Shown: piece by piece, positions 27,101 to 42,100 of the stretch | Layout of the letters: each line of letters begins with the position of its first letter | How positions within the stretch are numbered: position 1 is the stretch's first letter | From: Azorinus chamasolen | Lineage: Eukaryota; Mollusca; Bivalvia; Cardiida; Solecurtidae | Assembly: GCA_963576725.1 (NCBI GenBank) | Contig: OY755246.1 | Coordinates: 69,287,371-69,351,370 of the forward strand | Direction: 5' to 3' | DNA: 64,000 nt | Notes under the pieces: generated by a model | Database searches by the model: none | Seen by the model: only the letters and a program-made list of their open reading frames with translations | Told to the model about the DNA's origin: nothing | Program-made: the position numbers and the translations under genes

Positions 27101-30100
27101 CAGATCTGATGGTATTACAGTTTTTATGGAATCTGACATACGTGTATATTTTATTATCCATCTTGACAAAAAAAGAAACTGTTTGCTCATGAAATAATAC
27201 AGACAATGTCTGACTTGATTTACAGTTTCCTCTATTGCAGCAATGCCAAACTCCATTTGCGATTATAAAAATTAAATCTAATTAATATATACAACTTCAT
27301 CAGTTCTTACAAAATAAATCTAAACAGGTTTTTGACAAATCTAGTGCAAATTTAATTTTGCTTCCAGGCAACTGATTGGATGTTGAAATGTAACTGTCAA
27401 CTGAACAAATATTCAAATATCAGGATTGACTAATAAAAGAAGAGGCCTGCATTAACCCTTTCCTCCTTTAATACACCTTTCTACGCCTCTGTAAAAGTCA
27501 CTTTATGAAATGCTTGTGATTAATAGAGCATTTGCTCCTATAGGAGCAAATGCTCTATTTATCACAATGGTTTCAAACTACAAAATTCTAAAAAATTTCC
27601 TTTTCTCTAGTTAATGCTCCATTTCAGTAGATTCATTCAAAGAGTTGAGTCTAAAAATAGCCTATGGAGGAATGGGTTAAGAAACCAGCATAAACTGTGC
27701 AAAACAGTGTAGAACCAGATGAGTCACAATGTTTAGACAGCAACATCGGATGAAACTTTGCAGGGTTCTCCCCATCAGATCATATTCTGTTTTTCTGAAG
27801 TGTGAGACAGACAGTGTAGAATCTAATCAGACGCTACGTTTTAACCCTTTCCTCCATACATATGCCTTTCTACGCCTCTGTAAAAATCGCTTTTTGAAAC
27901 CATTGGGATAAATGGAGCATTTTCTCCATAGGAGCAAATGCTCTGTATATCACAATGGTTTCAATACTACACAATTCTGACAGTTTCCTTTTCTCTAGTA
28001 AATGTTCCTTTGGGTAGATTCATTGAATTTCATTCAAAGAGGTTGGGTCTAAAAATAGTCAATGGAGGAAAGGGTTAAATGTGTCAAATGATCTGGTTTT
28101 ATAATGTTTGCAAAGCCTAGATGTTGAGTTTTGTACAGTGGGATCAAATGATATACCGGTATTAACGCCTTCAGTAAACAAGAGCTGTTCGCAGACAGCG
28201 TGCTCCACTTTCTTTAGTGCTGGATAGTGTAGTGGAAGTCTTAGTCAGAAAGGGGAGATAACTATAGCAAAATTAATGTTTGGGTTACCTGCCCTTTTAA
28301 AATGGGTCTTTTCCTTCAGTGTTACACCGATACAATCAATTGTCGACAGTTATAATTTACACGAGCTTCTTGGGCAAAGATCAAGACTACCTGACCACTC
28401 ATTGGTGATCGCGACATTCTCATTAGGAGCACGTGGTATTCATACTGATGCAAATGAACCCAGCGTAAACGGAACGCCGAGCGCGATGCCAAAATACAGA
28501 CTTCACCAGATACCAACAGACTTTTTTGGCAGTGAATTGTCTCGGTTAGCAATAGTAGAACTTATTGAGCGCATCGAGTCTTCGAGAGCCTCACAGACTG
28601 ATATCGATACGACTTATTGTAACTTATGCGACACAATCCTAAATGAAATGCATAATCAGATACCGTGCTTCAATACTACAAAACGATCAAGCAGACGGCG
28701 AAAACTACATAAACCTTATTGGAATGATGCATTGTCTGTTATGTGGGCAAATATGTGTATTGCTGAAAATGATTTTCTGAAATGTAATGGACCCCGGCAC
28801 GTGAAAACTGTGAAGAGACTTGATTACATGTCAGCCCGCAAACGTTTTGAAAAACTCTTACGACAGACTGAACGCGAGTACAGACGATCGTTTGCGGTTG
28901 ACATAGAATCCATGGCAACAGATAACCCGAATGAATTCTGGGATAAGATTAACAAGAGATGTTTGTAAAACATGTATACCCCCCCCCCCCCCCCCCCAGA
29001 CCCCCTGACCTTTGATCTAGTGACCTCAACTATAGAGGTCATCTAGCGGTCATGACTAATCACCACAGCAACTTTGAATATCCTAAGCCAAACCACTGAT
29101 CATTTATTGATCTGAAAACATTTCACATATTAAGGTCATGGTGACCTTGACCTTTGACCTAGTGACCTCAACAACTTTAGGGGTCATCAAGTGGTCACAA
29201 CCAACTACCACAGCAAGTTTGAAGATCCCGAACCAAACCATTGAGCAGTTATTAATTGGAAACCATTTCATCAGTTAAGGTCATGATGACCTTGATCTTT
29301 AACCTAGTGACCTCAAAATCAATAGGGGTCATCTAGTTGTCATGACCAACCACCACAGCAAGTTTGAAGATCCTAAGACAAACCCTTGAGCAGTTATTAA
29401 TCGCAAACCATTTCACCAGTTAAGGTCATGGTGACCTTGACCTTTGACCTAGTGACCTCAAAAATAATAGGGGTTATCTAATGGTCATGACCAACCACCA
29501 CAGCAAGTTTGAAGATCCTAAGCCAAACCCTTGAGCAGTTATTGATCGCAAACCATTTCACCAGTTAAGGTCATGGTGACCTTGACCTTTGACCTATTGA
29601 CCTAAAAAACATTAGGGCTCATCTAGTTGTCATGACCAACCACCTAAGCAAATTTGAAGATCCTAAGCCAAACAATTGAGCAGTTATTGATCAGAAACCA
29701 TTTTACAAGTTAAGGTCATGGTGACCTTGACCTTTGACCTAGTGACCTCAAATACAATAGGGGCCATCCAGTTGTCATGACCAACTACCGCAGCAAGTTT
29801 GAAGATTCTAAGCCAAACCCTTGAGCAGTTAGTGATCGGAAACCATTTGACCAGTTAAGAGCATGGTGACCTTGACCTTTGACCTAGTGACCTAAAAAGC
29901 AAAAGGGGTCATCTAGTGGTCATTACCAACCACCACAGCAAATTTGAAGATCCTAGGCCAAACCCTTGAGCAGTTATCGATCGCAAACCATTTCACCCTT
30001 TAAGGTCATGGTGACCTTGACCTTTGACCTATTGACCTAAAAAACAATAGGACTCATCTAGTTGTCATGACTAACCACCTAAGCAAATTTGAAGATCCTA

Positions 30101-33100
30101 AGCCAAACCCTTGAGCAGTTATTGATCAGAAACCATTTTACCAGTTAAGGTCATGGTGACCTTGACCTTTGACCTAGTGACCTCAAAATCAATAGGGGTC
30201 ATCCAGTGGTCATGACCAACTACCACAGCAAGTTTGAAGATTCTAAGCTAAACCCTTAAGCAGTTATTGATCGGAAACCATTTAACCATTTAAGGTCATG
30301 GTGACCTTGACCTTTGACCTAGTGACCTCAAAATCAATAGGGGTCATCTAGTGGTCATGACCAACCACCACAGCAAGTTTGAAGATCCCAAGCCAAACCC
30401 TTGAGCAGTTATTGATCGGAAACTATTTCACCATTTTAGGTCATGGTGACCTTGACCTTTGACCTAGTGACCTCAAAAACAATAGGGGTCATCTACTTGT
30501 CATGACCAACCACCACAGCAAGTTTGAAGATTCTAGGCCAAGTCGTTTATTAGTTATCGTTCGGAAACCATCGATCTACCGACCGACAGACCGACCGACC
30601 GACCGACCGACCGACCTACCGACCGACATGTGCAAAGCAATATACCCCCATTTTTTCAAAAGGGGGGTATAATAAGTTAGGTCCGAAACGAGATTCTACT
30701 ATTCCGGTGGAAATAGTGGATTACAATGGCAATGTTATCTCTAGTGAGGACGCGGTTCTTAATAGATGGAAAGAAGACTTTGCAAAATTATACAGTGGCG
30801 CGGATAGTGAAGACTTCGACGATGGATTCTATGAACATGCCAAACTACATAAAGACTCATTAGAAAGCAATTTCGAAAGCCCGCAATACATACCGAATCA
30901 ACAGCTAAATACCGATATCAGACTAGACGAAGTTTCACAAATAGTGATGTCGTCAAAATCAAAATCGGCATGTGGTCCAGATAACATTCCTTACTCGGTT
31001 TTGAAATTCCCCAATGTTATAACGGTGTTGCATAAGCTTTTTCAGTTAGTGTTTAATACAAGCATTACACCGAGTGAATGGAAGAAAGCTATTGTATGCC
31101 CTATATTAAAGGACAAAAATTCCGACAGACGTGTGCCCTTAAACTACAGAGGAATTAGTCTTCTCTCATGCATAAGTAAACTTTATAGTTCGTTTATTAA
31201 TAAACGCATCTCTGTGTATTTAGAAGAAAATGATATTCTTGCAGACGAACAAAATGGATTCAGAAAAAATAGATCGTGCGAGGATCATGTGTTTACACTT
31301 AACAGTATTCTACAAAATCGAGACAATATCTACACAGCATTTATTGATTTAAACAAGAGATGTTTGTAAAACATGTATACCCCCCCCCCCCCCCCCCAGA
31401 CCTTTGATCTAGTGACCTCAACTATAGAGGTCATCTAGCGGTCATGACTAATCACCACAGCAACTTTGAAGATCCTAAGCCAACCCACTGATCATTTATT
31501 GATCTGAAAACATTTCACATACTAAGGTCATGGTGACCTTGACCTTTGACCTAGTGACCTCAACAACTTTAGGGGTCATAAAGTGGTCACAACCAACTAC
31601 CACAGCAAGTTTGAAGATCCCGAACCAAACCATTGAGCAGTTTTTAATTGGAAACCATTTCATCAGTTAAGATCATGATGACCTTGATCTTTAACCTAGT
31701 GACCTCAAAATCAATAGGGGTCATCTAGTTGTCATGACCAACCACCACAGCAAGTATGAAGATCATAAGCCAAACCCTTGAGTAGTTATTAATCGCAAAC
31801 CATTTCACCAGTTAAGGTCATGGTGACCTTGACCTTTGACCTAGTGACCTAAAAAGTAATAGGGGTTATCTACTGGTCATGACCAACCACCACAGCAAGT
31901 TTGAAGATCCTAAGCCAAACCCTTGAGCAGTTTTTGATCGCAAACCATTTCACCAGTTAAGGTCATTGTGACCTTGAACTTTGACCTAGTGACCTAAAAA
32001 ACTATAGGACTCTTCTAGTTGTCATGACCAACCACCTAAGCAAATCTGAAGATCCTAAGCCAAACCCTTGAGCAGTTATTGATCAGAAACCATTTTACAA
32101 GTTAAGGTCATGGTGACCTTGACCTTTGACCTAGTGACCTCAAATACAATAGGGGCCATCCAGTTGTCATGACCAACTACCGCAGCAAGTTTGAAGATTC
32201 TAAGCCAAACCCTTGAGCAGTTATTGATCGGAAACCATTTGACCAGTTAAGAGCATGGTGACCTTGACCTTTGACCTAGTGACCTAAAAAGCAATAGGGG
32301 TCATCTAGTGGTCATTACCAACCACCACAGCAAATTTGAATATCCTAGGCCAAACCCTTGAGCAGTTATTGATCGCAAACCATTTCACCCTTTAAGGTCA
32401 TGGTGACCTTGACCTTTGACCTAGTGACCTAAAAAACTATCGGACTCTTCTAGTTGTCATGACCAACCACCTAAGCAAATTTGAAGATCCTAAGCCAAAC
32501 CCTTGAGCAGTAATTGATCAGAAACCATTTTACCAGTTAAGGTCATGGTGACCTTGACCTTTGACCAAGTGACCTCAAAATCAATAGGGGTCATCCAGTG
32601 GTCATGACCAACTACCACAGCAAGTTTGAAGATTCTAAGCTAAACCCTTGAGCAGTTATTGATCGGAAACCATTTAACCATTTAAGGTCATGGTGACCTT
32701 GACCTTTGACCTCGTGACCTCAAAATCAATAGGGGTCATTCAGTGGTCATGACCAACCACCACAGCAAGTTTGAAGATCCCAAGCCAAACCCTTGAGCAG
32801 TTATTGATCGGAAACTATTTCACCATTTTAGGTCATGGTGACCTTGACCTTTGACCTAGTGACCTCAAAAACAATAGGGGTCATCTACTTGTCATGATCA
32901 ACCACCACAGCAAGTTTGAAGATTCTAGGCCAAATCGTTTATTAGTTATTGTTCGGAAACCATCGATCTACCGACCGACCGACCGACCGACCGACCGACC
33001 GACATGTGCAAAGCAATATACCCCCATTTTTTCAAAAGGGGGGTATAAAAAAGCGTTTGATTTTGTGGATAGGGATCTGCTTTTATATAAACTTTTGTTA

Positions 33101-36100
33101 CATGGAATTGATGGTAAAGTTTACAACAGTATCAAATCATTATATCAAAACAATATCGCTAATGTTCGACTCAATAATAAGGTAACAGAGTGGTTTGACT
33201 GTACATCTGGTGTCGCTCAGGGAAATAATTTATCGCCAACAATCTTTGCTATGTTTATCAATGACCTTGTTAGTGAAATAAATGACCTTGACCTAGGAGT
33301 TGACCTTGATAATAGAAAGGTATCTATATTACTTTATGCTGACGATATTGTATTAATGGCTGAAACCGAACAGAACTTACAGATAATGCTGGATAAACTG
33401 CACGAATGGTGTAAACAATGGCGTGTTTTAATTAATACATCGAAATCAAAATGTGTGCATTTTAGAAAGAGACGGCAATTTCGAACTCGTTTTACTTTCC
33501 ACGTTGGTGACAATGTCCTGGAAACAGTTGCAGATTATAAATATTTAGGTGTTATCTTTAACGAAAAGGTGAATTTCTCTAATCATTGTGACGTCATTGG
33601 CAAGGCAGCAGGACGAGCGCTTGGTGGTGTTATTAATAAAATTCATTATATGAATGACCTTGGGTATAAAACGTACGAAAAATTAGTAGCTAACTGCGTT
33701 TTTCCAGTTTTAGACTATTGTTGTAGTGTTTGGGGTTTTAAAAACTTTCAGCAAATAGACAATGTGCAGCACAGATCAATACGATACTTCTTAGGTGTTC
33801 ACAGATTTGCCCCTGTGGCGGCGATAACTGGGGATATTGGATGGCTTCCCAGTAGATACAGAAGATGGCTCAGTATGATAAGATACTGGAATAGACTTGT
33901 TGCAATGGACAATGACAGAATCACAAAGACTGTGTTCTTATATGACTATAAGGTGTGTAACAATAACTGGTGCAGCGACATTAAGTATGTTATGGAAACC
34001 TTAGGTGTAATTGACTGTTTTAACAGCCAAACTAGTGTTAACCTACAAATAGCTAAATCACGTATGACGGACTTCTTTAACCAACAATGGCTTGGTAATG
34101 TGGAAAATACACGTAAATTACGCACATACAGACTGTTTAAAAATCACTTTGAGACAGATAACTTTGTTTTGCTTAATTTAAATAAGACGGAGCGATCAAT
34201 TATGGCTCAATTCCGATGCGGAATACTACCTCTGCGAGTTGAGACCGGTCGTTATACCAATGAACCTATAGAGGACAGAATTTGTAAATTTTGTGAGAAT
34301 AACTCTATTGAAAATGAGCTGCATTTTCTGTGTTGCTGTCCAAAGTATAAGGAAGTACGAAAGCAGATATTTGGCAACGTATTAACAAATGAACGATTCA
34401 TACAGAGCTCTAATACGGATAAATTGAAAATTCTTCTTACCGAGTATACCCGTAAAACAGCAAAGTTTCTGTTACGGGCATACTTAGTAAGACGAGATTC
34501 ACTCTACAATAGGGCCTAAAGGTCTAAGAGCATCAATCTCCTCCCTACTGCACTTTATCTGCTTTCTTACTAATTTATATATATATATGTGTATATACTT
34601 GACAATTTATAACAAACGTTTAAACTATTGCAAGATTGAATCAATTTATTTGAGTCAATTTATAACAAACGTTTAAACTGTTGCAAGAATGAATTCATTT
34701 ATTTGAGTAAAGTTATAACAAACGTTTAAACTGTTGCTAGATTGAATCAACTTATTTGAGTCAGTTCATTACAAACGTTTAAACTGTTGCAAGATTCAAT
34801 AATAAAAACTGATCAATGTTTCATATTAATTAACACTCTAAAACTTTACTATAATTTATATGTTTATATCATTAAGGTGACATATAGGCCCATGGGGCCG
34901 GGTGATTAATCATATGTGTTTACTTTTGATAATTTGTATTTTGTTATATCACATGTCACTATAATAAACAATTTCTCTCTCTTCTTGAAACCATTGTGAT
35001 AAATAGAGGATTTGCTATTAATCACAATGGATTAAAACTACAAAATTCTAGAATTTTAAAATTCCTTTTCTCTAGTTAATGTTCCTTTTCGGTAGATTTA
35101 TTCAAAATAGTTGGATCTAAAAATAGCCTAGGGAGGAATGGGTAAACCATTATCCTGCCATGAAAACTGCTGTGTGCAGCTTTCGCTGAATTACTCTAGA
35201 TACACACTGTTTTGCAAATAAGAGTGTCAAGTTGCAATTAGCAAAATAGCAAATTTCTAGTGTCAACTTCCAACAGACATACCTTGGCCATTTTCAGTTT
35301 TGGTGAGTTCAGATCATCTGTTCCAAAGAACTTTTTACACAGCTCTACAAGCTTCGGGTGGGGTTCCACTGGCTCTCCAAAAGCTCTTGCAACACCTAAT
35401 CACATATAAATAATATCTACAAGCAAATAACAAGTCTATTTGTACATGTAATGAACATGGTCATTTTATTTTCTTGACCATTTCCCTAACCAATATTCAT
35501 GTAAGACATTATGAATATTAATGAGATGAAATTTTATCCCTTTATCCATGAAAGAAAACAAACATCATGAAAAGTAACTGGATTCTTTTCTATAATGACA
35601 CATGGACACAGGAAGTTTTGGCCATGGCAGAAATTGCTGAATTATATTTATATCATATCCTAAGCAAACAGAGTAGACCCTGATCGGATGGCTCCTAAAG
35701 CCCTCTGATCTGAGTCTACTCTGTATGCAGGGGCGTAGAAAGGTATATTCATGGAGTAAAGGGTTTTAATGGTATATGAAAACAAGAATTTCTGGCTATA
35801 GCAAGAACTACTGAATTAGATATCACGGTATACTATTCCAAATGCAAACAGAACAGACTTTGATCAGACAGCTCCAACTAGGTCACAGTAAATGGGGTAT
35901 TCTGTTTTGGTTTAAATCAATTTTCAAATGCGTCAAATAATATGTTGCCTCCTTTAATTTCATCTTCTCTTCTCAAGTTTTGAAAACTTTTATTTGGTGT
36001 GTCATCAGGATTCAAACTGTAATGTACTTCTGACCTGTATCTTTTAACCCTTTCCTTCATATAAACATGTATACACACAATTGCAAACAGAGAAGACACA

Positions 36101-39100
36101 GATCAGACGGCTCCTATAGAAGCCGTCTGATCAGGGTCTGCTCTGTTTGCTGTTTGGAATATGAAAGACTTGTTTCTTTACTTTCTAACATGGCTACAGA
36201 GTTCCACCTTCCATATTTCATTATAACTATTTTGTCCATGAATTTTCACTAGGTATTGAAATTTGGAATAAACATAGAGCAGGAAAGGGTTAAGAGAAAT
36301 GAAAGAATACTGAACTCTGAGATTTTCCGAAGACAACAAGTTCTGCAGATGAAGTTCTGCAAGCAAAGAGTCAATAGGTGTAACCTGACTTCCCTTCACT
36401 TCGATTTTCCCATAACCTAACAGTACCCATCAAAATCAGCAAAACCCAATGTTACAATAAATAAAATTCCAGTTCACAGATAAGGATATTTCCATGGACA
36501 GGATATGCAGAGCTGCATATAACAGAAGCACTGATCTATTTAACCAATTACTCCATGAATATTCATGTAAGAAATAATGACATTGTCAATATTGATTAGG
36601 TTATTCTTATAATGGCACATAACACAGAAAATCTTGGCCATGGCAGAAACTGTAGAATTATATCTATATTATTTCATAAGCAAACAGAGCAGACTCTGAT
36701 CAGATGGCTCCTACAGGAGCCATCTTATCTGGGTCTGCTCTGTTTGCAAAGGCATAGAAAGGCATATTTATGGAGTAAAGGTGGCTTATATTAAAACCTC
36801 TGCCAAACCCTATATTGTTGGTACTAATGAATTAGAATCACCTCAGAGAGGCAATTCAACTGGGTACCAACATGATAGATATTGATGGAAAAAACATTAG
36901 AAAATATGTTATCTAGATACCCTAAATACTCCTGCTATACAGGTCCCCGAGATATGGTATGGTGCCTACCTTCAAATGTCAGATCATCATGAGTGGGTCC
37001 TATCCCTCCAGAAGTTATCACATATGTGTATTTGGACGAGAACTCGGATACTTCCTTTGCAATTGAGTCCAGATCATCTGGTATCACAGAGATCTACAAT
37101 AGAGCAGATTCAAAGTTCCAAGAAAGCTCTAACCATTCTTCTATAGCCTATCAAACAGTATACATGTACAGTAAAACCTCTCTTATTCAATCGCCAAAAC
37201 AGGTCTAATTATGGGTCTGTGAGGCAAGTGGTAGCTTAAGGCTTTTGCCCTGCATTAAGCAACCATCTGCTTTTGCCCTGCATTAAGCAACCATCTGTTT
37301 TTTTAAGACTGCTATGATCAATAAATGAATGGCCGCTTAGGACAGGTATTATTGTAGTTCTAAGCTTTCCCATCTGAACATGGCCACACAATGGTTTGCT
37401 TTAAACCCTTAACTTAATGAAATTTCATGTATGAAACAAGATGTGTTTGTGAAACACTATGCTCCCGATATGACCTATGACCATGATGTACTAATAGTCC
37501 CTTGACCTTAATGAGTCACCCCTTAAAATGTTTGACTCCATAAGTTGCACATGCATGTACATTGAATGGCGACAAAATTATCGCCAATCTAAATTTGACC
37601 TGTAATTTGACCTTTGACCTTGATGAACATGTATGACCTTGACCTAAATGAGTCATTCTAGAAATGTTCATCTCAATAAGTTGCACATGCATGTCAAGTT
37701 TGAAGCATGTATGTTGAATGACGACAAAATCATTGCCATATAAATTTGACCCATACTTTGACTTTTGACCTTGATGTATGATCTTGACCTTGATCAGTCG
37801 CTCTAAAAATGTTCGCCTCTATAAGTTGCACATGCATGTCAAGTTTGAAGTATGTATGTGCAATTGCGACAAAATTAATGTTAAAGTTGGGGACAAACCA
37901 ACCAACAGTCAGACAGAGCCAAAATAATATTGGGGCATAAAAATGACTTTGTGAATATCTTGCAAAATCAGATCTATAGACTATATACCGTAGTTCCATA
38001 AGCAAACAGAAAACACATTTATATGAAGGAAAAGATTAACATAGTTTACCTTTTTCACCTTGACTCCCCAAGAGAACAAATGTTTTGTGATGAAATGTGT
38101 GTTGGTATCTGCAACCTGACCTTTAAGGATCTCATCTCCAATCACTGAAAATGCAGACATAAACATTGAGCTAAGAACATAAAGCTACAACTGGGATTTA
38201 ACCCTTTACTCTATGAATATTCATGTCAAAAATAAAGACTGTATGAATATTAATTAGCTGGGTTTTTTTTATAATGGAATACTGAATAAGCGAATTTTTA
38301 ACCATGACAAAAACTGTAACTCAAAAACATATCTATGCTATTTCATAAGCAAACAGAGCAGACTCTGATTAGACAGCTCTTACAACAATCATCTGATCAG
38401 GGTACATCTGCTCATTGTGTAAAAGATGTCAAAAGGCGTCTCTATGGTGTAAAGGGTTGAAAGTAAAACGTTGATGGAAACATACTCTTTAGTCCTTTAC
38501 TCCATGATTCATGTAAGAAATGATGAGTAGAACTATAGAATCAGATCTATATTATTCCTTAAGCAAACAGAGCAAACCCTGATCGGACCGCTCCTGTAGA
38601 AGCCGTCTGATCTGTATATTCTCTGTTTGCAAAGGCGTAGAAAAGCATATTTTTGGAGTAAAGGGTTAATCTTTATTTTACATGAAGCAGCTAGTTATTA
38701 CAGTTAAACCTTGTACAAATAACTCTAATGCTAGGTCTTATTATGCCTCAGATGGTGGCATATATGGTTATATCATATGGGAAGAAATCTGAGTACCAAG
38801 AAAAACCCACATGTCCTGACAGGCAACCACTGTACACTTTCAAATACATGCTCTAACCTAGGATTAAACCTGTGCCAAACTGATGACACAACATCCATTC
38901 CCTCACAGGCTATTTTTAGATCCAACCTCTTTGCATAAATCTATTTACTAGAACAAAAAAGAAACTTTTAGAATAATGTACATGTGGTTTTGAAACCACT
39001 GTGATAAATAGAGCATTAACTCCTATGGAGTTTTCAAAAAAGTGACTTTTACAGAGGTGTCAAAATTAAGATGTCAATATGAGTGAATGTGCAGGGTTAA

Positions 39101-42100
39101 AAAGTGAGGGAAAATGTCAAGTTAAGATATTTTTCATTTATTTAGAAATTGTATTTATACTAACATGAGATGTTTCAAAGAGAAGAAGCACTAAGACAAA
39201 TATAGAAAGAGCTCAACTATAACATTTAACTCTTTCCTCCATAAATACGCCTTTCCACACCTCTGTAGTAGTCACTTCTTGAAACCATTGTGATAAATAG
39301 AGCATTTGATCCATAGGAGCAAATGCTCTATTTATTACAATGGTTTCAATACTACATAATTCTAACATTTTCCTTTTCTCTTGTTAATGCTCCATTTGGG
39401 TAGATTCATTCAAAGAGGTTGGGTCTTAAAATAGCCTATGGAGGAACGGGTAAACTGTTATCTCACTTTTGACAATTATCCTCAGGACATAAAATAGAAG
39501 TTCATAGAAGAACAAAGATATTAGAAGTTCATAGAAGAACAAAGATATTAGAAGTTCATAGAAGAACAAAGATATTAGAAGTTCATAGAAGAACAAAGAT
39601 ATTAGAAGTTCATAGAAGAACAAAGATATTTCTTTACTTTTTCATTATAATGATTGTGTCCATGAATATTCAGTATTGAAATTTGAAATAAACATAGAAC
39701 AGGGAAAGGGTTAAGAAAGCATGAAAGCAATGTTATAATTGCTTTATTGAAAATTGCTAAACAAGTACAGTAAAACCTCTCTTTAAAGGCCACTAAATTA
39801 CATCAAGTATTTTGTGTTAAAGGCAGGTGACTGCTTAAAGCAAGGTGAAAGTAAAACAGAATGCTCCTATAGGAACGTTCAGTTTTACTTTCACCTTGCT
39901 TTAAGTAGCCACCTGCACTAATAACCAACTAGTTAACACAATTTAGTGGCTGTTATAGAGAGATTTTACTGTACAACAGTAATTCTGGGTGATACTGAAT
40001 TTATTATCCAGGCGATATCTTCCCCCGATATATAAATATTACATACCCCTGCATGAGATATTCTTATCACCAATCCGAGACACAATGCCATGCATGGCAA
40101 AGCCAAGCTGTGACATTCTGTTTTGATGGATAATAGAGAGGTTTCAATTCCTTACTTCTATGTGGACATATACACGTGATTTCAGAGGAGATGTTGTTTA
40201 AAGCAACTGCTGATGGACAGACAAACAGTATGGACAGACGGTGATTGATCACAAAAGCTCATCTGAGCATACTAATGTCTTAGGTGTGCTAAAAGTACTC
40301 AAAGTTAAAGGGGAGATAATTCTGCAATGCCTGGCATTAAACACATGAAAATTGTGTCTTACACAGATACGGTACAGTACTATTCATGGTTATCATGACT
40401 TTGTGTGGCATGTATCAATTCAATAACTTTCAAATTGAAGGAGGAATTTGCAATAGGAGTTACCCATGTTTCATGCCAACATGACAAAAATTACACAAAG
40501 TTCAATTAGAGATAGTTCGGCAATGCCCTGCAATAAACACATCAAAATTGTGTACTGCATATCTACCATTTGTAGTTATTATGTATGTCAAACACAAATT
40601 CAATAACTTTCAAACTGAAAGAGGAGTTTGCAGCACCAACCATAGTGATTCCAGTACAACCCCGCAAACTTTGTTGGGGGTATAACTAAGAGACTCAGAT
40701 TTACGACATGCTCTGTTAACCCATTCCCTCATAGGTTATTTTTAGACCCAACCTCTTTGAATAAATCTACCGAAAAGGAGCAATTACTAGAGAAAAGGCA
40801 AAGGGCTAGGTTCACTAACTGGGTATTTTAGCCCTTTAATTTTACAAATTCAAAATCATTAATTTTAAGTTTCACAGAATATGACTTATTATCTATCTGA
40901 GAGTGGTAAAATATTACAGTAATTTTCTGCTTTTAAACCATTGCTCTATTTATCACAATGCTTTCATAAAGTTATGGTCATGCAATGTTTAAGTCTGTGA
41001 TTTGACCTATATATATAACCTCTGACGTTGAAGGATGACCTTGACATGTCACCCCTCAAAATGTGTGGCTTTATGGGATACATATGCATGCCATATATCA
41101 AGTCTCTGTATTGGCTCAAAAGTTATGACCAATGTTGAAGTTGGTGTCAAACAAACAAACAGACAGGGCAAAAACAATATGCCCCCCAGATCTGATCGGG
41201 GGCATAAAAATTACTGGGACATTTCGTATTACTATTGCCAAAATTACTAGGACAACAGCTTTATTTATTTAAGCCTTCAATTAATTTTAAGGGCAATATT
41301 CTCAGAGAATTTAGTCTAGACTTTTCTCGAATTATCTTGTTGATAAGTACAATGTAGTGTGGACTATAACAATATGAAAGACATATGAAAAATGTGAGGT
41401 CAGCATCCTTGGGAGACATTCTTTTAGCTATATTTTACCTCATAGGGATTCATAGGTTTATATTCAACATTGAATAACGTCTTTTGATTCGTACGTAGAG
41501 TGGCTAATTAATATACACTATCAACAAGACAATAAAAAAATGTTTATGTGCTTTATCAAATGCATTAATGTATCTCATTTAATTGCCAATTTACAGTACT
41601 TAGAGCGTATTACAGAGCTCCAGATAAGATGAATAATTAAAACATTTCCAAGAATAACTTCTTTATTTCTCAACCAAACCCTATGTTATGACAACTCTTA
41701 ATCCTCTCAAAGAGACAATTCTAAAAAGTGGTCATAATACAGGGCTTGGTGGAGAAATGGCGATTTTAGTATTTGTTGAGTATGCATCATTATCTGCAGC
41801 TCTGTATATCTATTTCAATGTTGGAAATGCTGTGCTATTTTAACTAAATAATAATTAGGTTATTATTTGGATGAAACAACCAAGTTCAGTGGGACGAACT
41901 GTTCCAGTCGAATAATGTTACGAATCGTCCCGGTATGAATTGAGTTTGGTACAAAACGTCCCGGAACCACGCCTTGTAAGTCAGCAGCCCCTTGTTCAAA
42001 TGCATACTGCAAGTTTTTCGCTACAAAGTCAATGGTTATAATTTGCAATGCCAGTCGCGACATGCTACTTGCCACTTGCTTGTTGCCACTTATGAAATGG

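Larger units (their letters stand above)
28276..34519 (+). pseudogene. 5'-truncated LINE ORF2 (endonuclease end, reverse transcriptase, C-terminal Cys motif), cut by two insertions
   Basis: Coding segments are 28276-28951, 30672-31352 and 33048-34519, all plus strand and mutually in frame once the two insertions are set aside. Segment 1 holds the end of an APE-type endonuclease ([12 protein letters not shown]) and the linker. Segment 2 starts the reverse transcriptase ([36 protein letters not shown]) and stops inside motif A. Segment 3 resumes with KKAFDFVDR, then [10 protein letters not shown], catalytic YADD (33335-33346) and YLGVIF. A C-terminal CKFCENNS...HFLCCCP motif follows, and the stop is at 34517-34519. 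No other stops or frameshifts were seen. The clade (CR1/L2/Jockey side) is not determined. It has lost most of its endonuclease, so it could not move by itself. Confidence 0.9.

Noticed and set aside
32894..33047. Start of the 541-codon open frame at 32894
   Set aside because: The first 51 codons are read from the inserted tandem-repeat element. The LINE coding sequence itself resumes at 33048.
28952..33047. The two LINE insertions acting as introner-like spliced introns
   Set aside because: Exact removal would restore the frame, but no GT...AG pair lies at the insertion borders. The ends follow the transposon rule seen in MITEs as well.
36993..37208. Plus-strand open frames opposite FLAD1 and RIPOR-like exons (also 55742-55951, 58765-59094)
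   Set aside because: They are antisense shadows. The minus-strand readings have matching splice phases and family motifs.
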